Below are positions 63,294 to 64,000 of a stretch of 64,000 bases of DNA, piece by piece (positions within the stretch are counted from its first letter, which is position 1; every line of letters starts with the position of its first letter). The translations under genes and the position numbers were made by a program. The stretch spans positions 62,001 through 126,000 of the forward strand of contig JAJZVN010000002.1 of NCBI GenBank assembly GCA_021845685.1, written 5' to 3'. The notes under the pieces are model-generated. The model did no database searches. It saw only the letters and a list, made by a program, of their open reading frames with translations, and was not told the origin of the DNA. This DNA is from a bacterium. Lineage in GTDB: Bacteria; SZUA-79; Acidulodesulfobacterales; Acidulodesulfobacteraceae.

Positions 63294-63658
63294 TTTTGAA
63301 TCTCCTAAAAAAATTAGTATTTTTTTATTAGTATTTTTTATTATTATATTTATATATACGCAATAAATATGCCATTAATTAAGGAAAAAATTTCTCATAT
63401 TTTAAATAAATACGGAAAAAATTGCCGATATTAAATGTAATTTTATTTTTAAATTGATATTATATATAAATATAATTTATAATATTTAAGCAATTCTAAT
63501 ATAAATATCTTGAATGTCTATTAAAGTAAAATATCTTGAATGTCTATTAAAGTAAAATATCTTGAATGTCTATTAAAGTAAAATATCTTGAATGTCTATT
63601 AAAGTAAAATATCTTGAATGTCTATTAAATAAAATAAAATAATAACTATTGAATATTT
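63294..63658. other. 365-bp divergent gap with 26-bp tandem repeats
   Basis: A divergent intergenic region between flgF and a + strand gene. It contains an isolated R1-like terminus (AAAAAATTGCCGAT, 63416-63430) and a five-unit 26-bp array (63503-63629). No gene is seen. Confidence 0.6.
63503..63629. repeat. 26-bp tandem array, five units
   Basis: The unit AAATATCTTGAATGTCTATT plus AAAGTA is repeated four times exactly, with a fifth partial unit, and ends 29 bases before the next start codon. The exact identity suggests recent expansion. A role as regulator binding sites or variable spacer is possible. Confidence 0.92.
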
Positions 63659-64000
63659 ATGTTCAATCTAAAAAAAATTAAAGAAAATCCTAATGTAGAT
63701 ATTGTTTCTCGAAGTAAAGAAATAGCAAATATTTTAAAAAATTTCGCACAAACAAAAAAAAATTTAATAATTTACCCTTTTGTTCCTGATTTGCAAACTT
63801 CTGCTGACAATAGCGATTATTCTACCAATATTATTAAATTTAACGACGATATTATTATGATTGATTCTTTAATGCCTGAAGACGGCAATTTAAAAATGCT
63901 GTCTTCAACTTATCTTAAAGTTAATTTTAACTTTAAAGATAAAGATCATTATTTTTTATCTAAACTTTATAATTTTGCGGAAGATAATAATTATTTTAAT
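63659..64000 (+). CDS. Partial gene: probable YcgR-like/PilZ N-terminal protein
   Basis: An open reading frame beginning ATG at 63659 and running off the right edge, so only 114 residues are seen. The visible part follows the YcgR N-terminal domain pattern: NLIIYPFVPD, then a stretch with IIKFNDDIIMIDSLMPEDGN, then LKVNFNFKDKDHYFLSKL. This domain precedes PilZ in flagellar brake proteins and would fit a c-di-GMP receptor next to the flagellar genes. The family call is tentative because the PilZ part is missing. Confidence 0.6.
   Translation, partial: MFNLKKIKENPNVDIVSRSKEIANILKNFAQTKKNLIIYPFVPDLQTSADNSDYSTNIIKFNDDIIMIDSLMPEDGNLKMLSSTYLKVNFNFKDKDHYFLSKLYNFAEDNNYFN

Noticed and set aside
63503-63629. 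26-bp tandem array considered as a CRISPR
   Set aside because: Units are directly abutting with no unique spacers between them.

Overview
The window is strongly AT-rich DNA from a motile, Gram-negative (diderm) bacterium. FlgH (lipoprotein L-ring), FlgI (P-ring) and FlgA point to an outer membrane, and MqnC points to menaquinone made by the futalosine route. The mix of a fused TIGR03960/DUF2344 radical SAM protein, DksA, bacterial glycogen synthase, FliW-CsrA and many c-di-GMP proteins looks like a deltaproteobacterium in the broad sense. An AT-rich acidophilic lineage such as the Acidulodesulfobacterales is a guess, not shown by the sequence.

Layout. (1) 1-14.2 kb is a type IV secretion/conjugation cluster, all on +, open at the left edge: VirB2-, VirB3-, VirB4-, VirB5-, VirB6-, VirB8- and VirB10-like genes, a MoxR-type AAA+ ATPase, a VirD4-like coupling protein, a small membrane protein, a VirB9-like gene and an exported protein of unknown function. 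No VirB11 ATPase and no relaxase are visible. (2) 14.4-24.4 kb is mostly housekeeping: RluB-type pseudouridine synthase, an orphan RelE/Gp49-like toxin-fold protein, ScpA, an M50 protease, the large radical SAM protein, an alpha/beta hydrolase broken by a one-base frameshift in a G tract, HemL and tRNA-Ala(CGC). (3) 25-32.8 kb holds a radical SAM/SPASM protein, PriA, an HU/IHF protein, MiaB, a PHP-domain protein and a TPR protein. (4) 33.4-43.2 kb (minus strand) holds a short DnaJ-like protein, a YbgC-type thioesterase, a single-domain response regulator, a 1028-residue hybrid kinase with a Rossmann-like N-terminus, a REC-HD-GYP protein, GlgA, DksA and MqnC. (5) 43.4-64 kb is a motility and c-di-GMP region: FliI, SppA, a FlgJ-like rod-binding/transglycosylase, MotAB, PilZ, HDOD and GGDEF proteins, FliW-CsrA, then flgL-K-N-M-I-H-A-G-F, with a probable YcgR-like gene cut by the right edge.

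Between genes the window is rich in repeats. One ~165-bp family with ~17-bp terminal inverted repeats (R1) has at least six full or partial copies. A second, better conserved 155-187-bp family with TTAAC...GTTAA ends (R2) has three copies, one of which supplies the last codons and stop of a response regulator gene. There are also 26-bp and 13-bp tandem arrays and a 131-bp tandem duplication of the 5' end of fliI. Several housekeeping proteins carry Asn-rich low-complexity inserts, matching the AT-biased composition.

The best candidates for something undescribed are the divergent secretion cluster with a MoxR ATPase where a VirB11 might be expected, the two mobile-looking repeat families, and the hybrid kinase with a dinucleotide-binding-like sensor domain.
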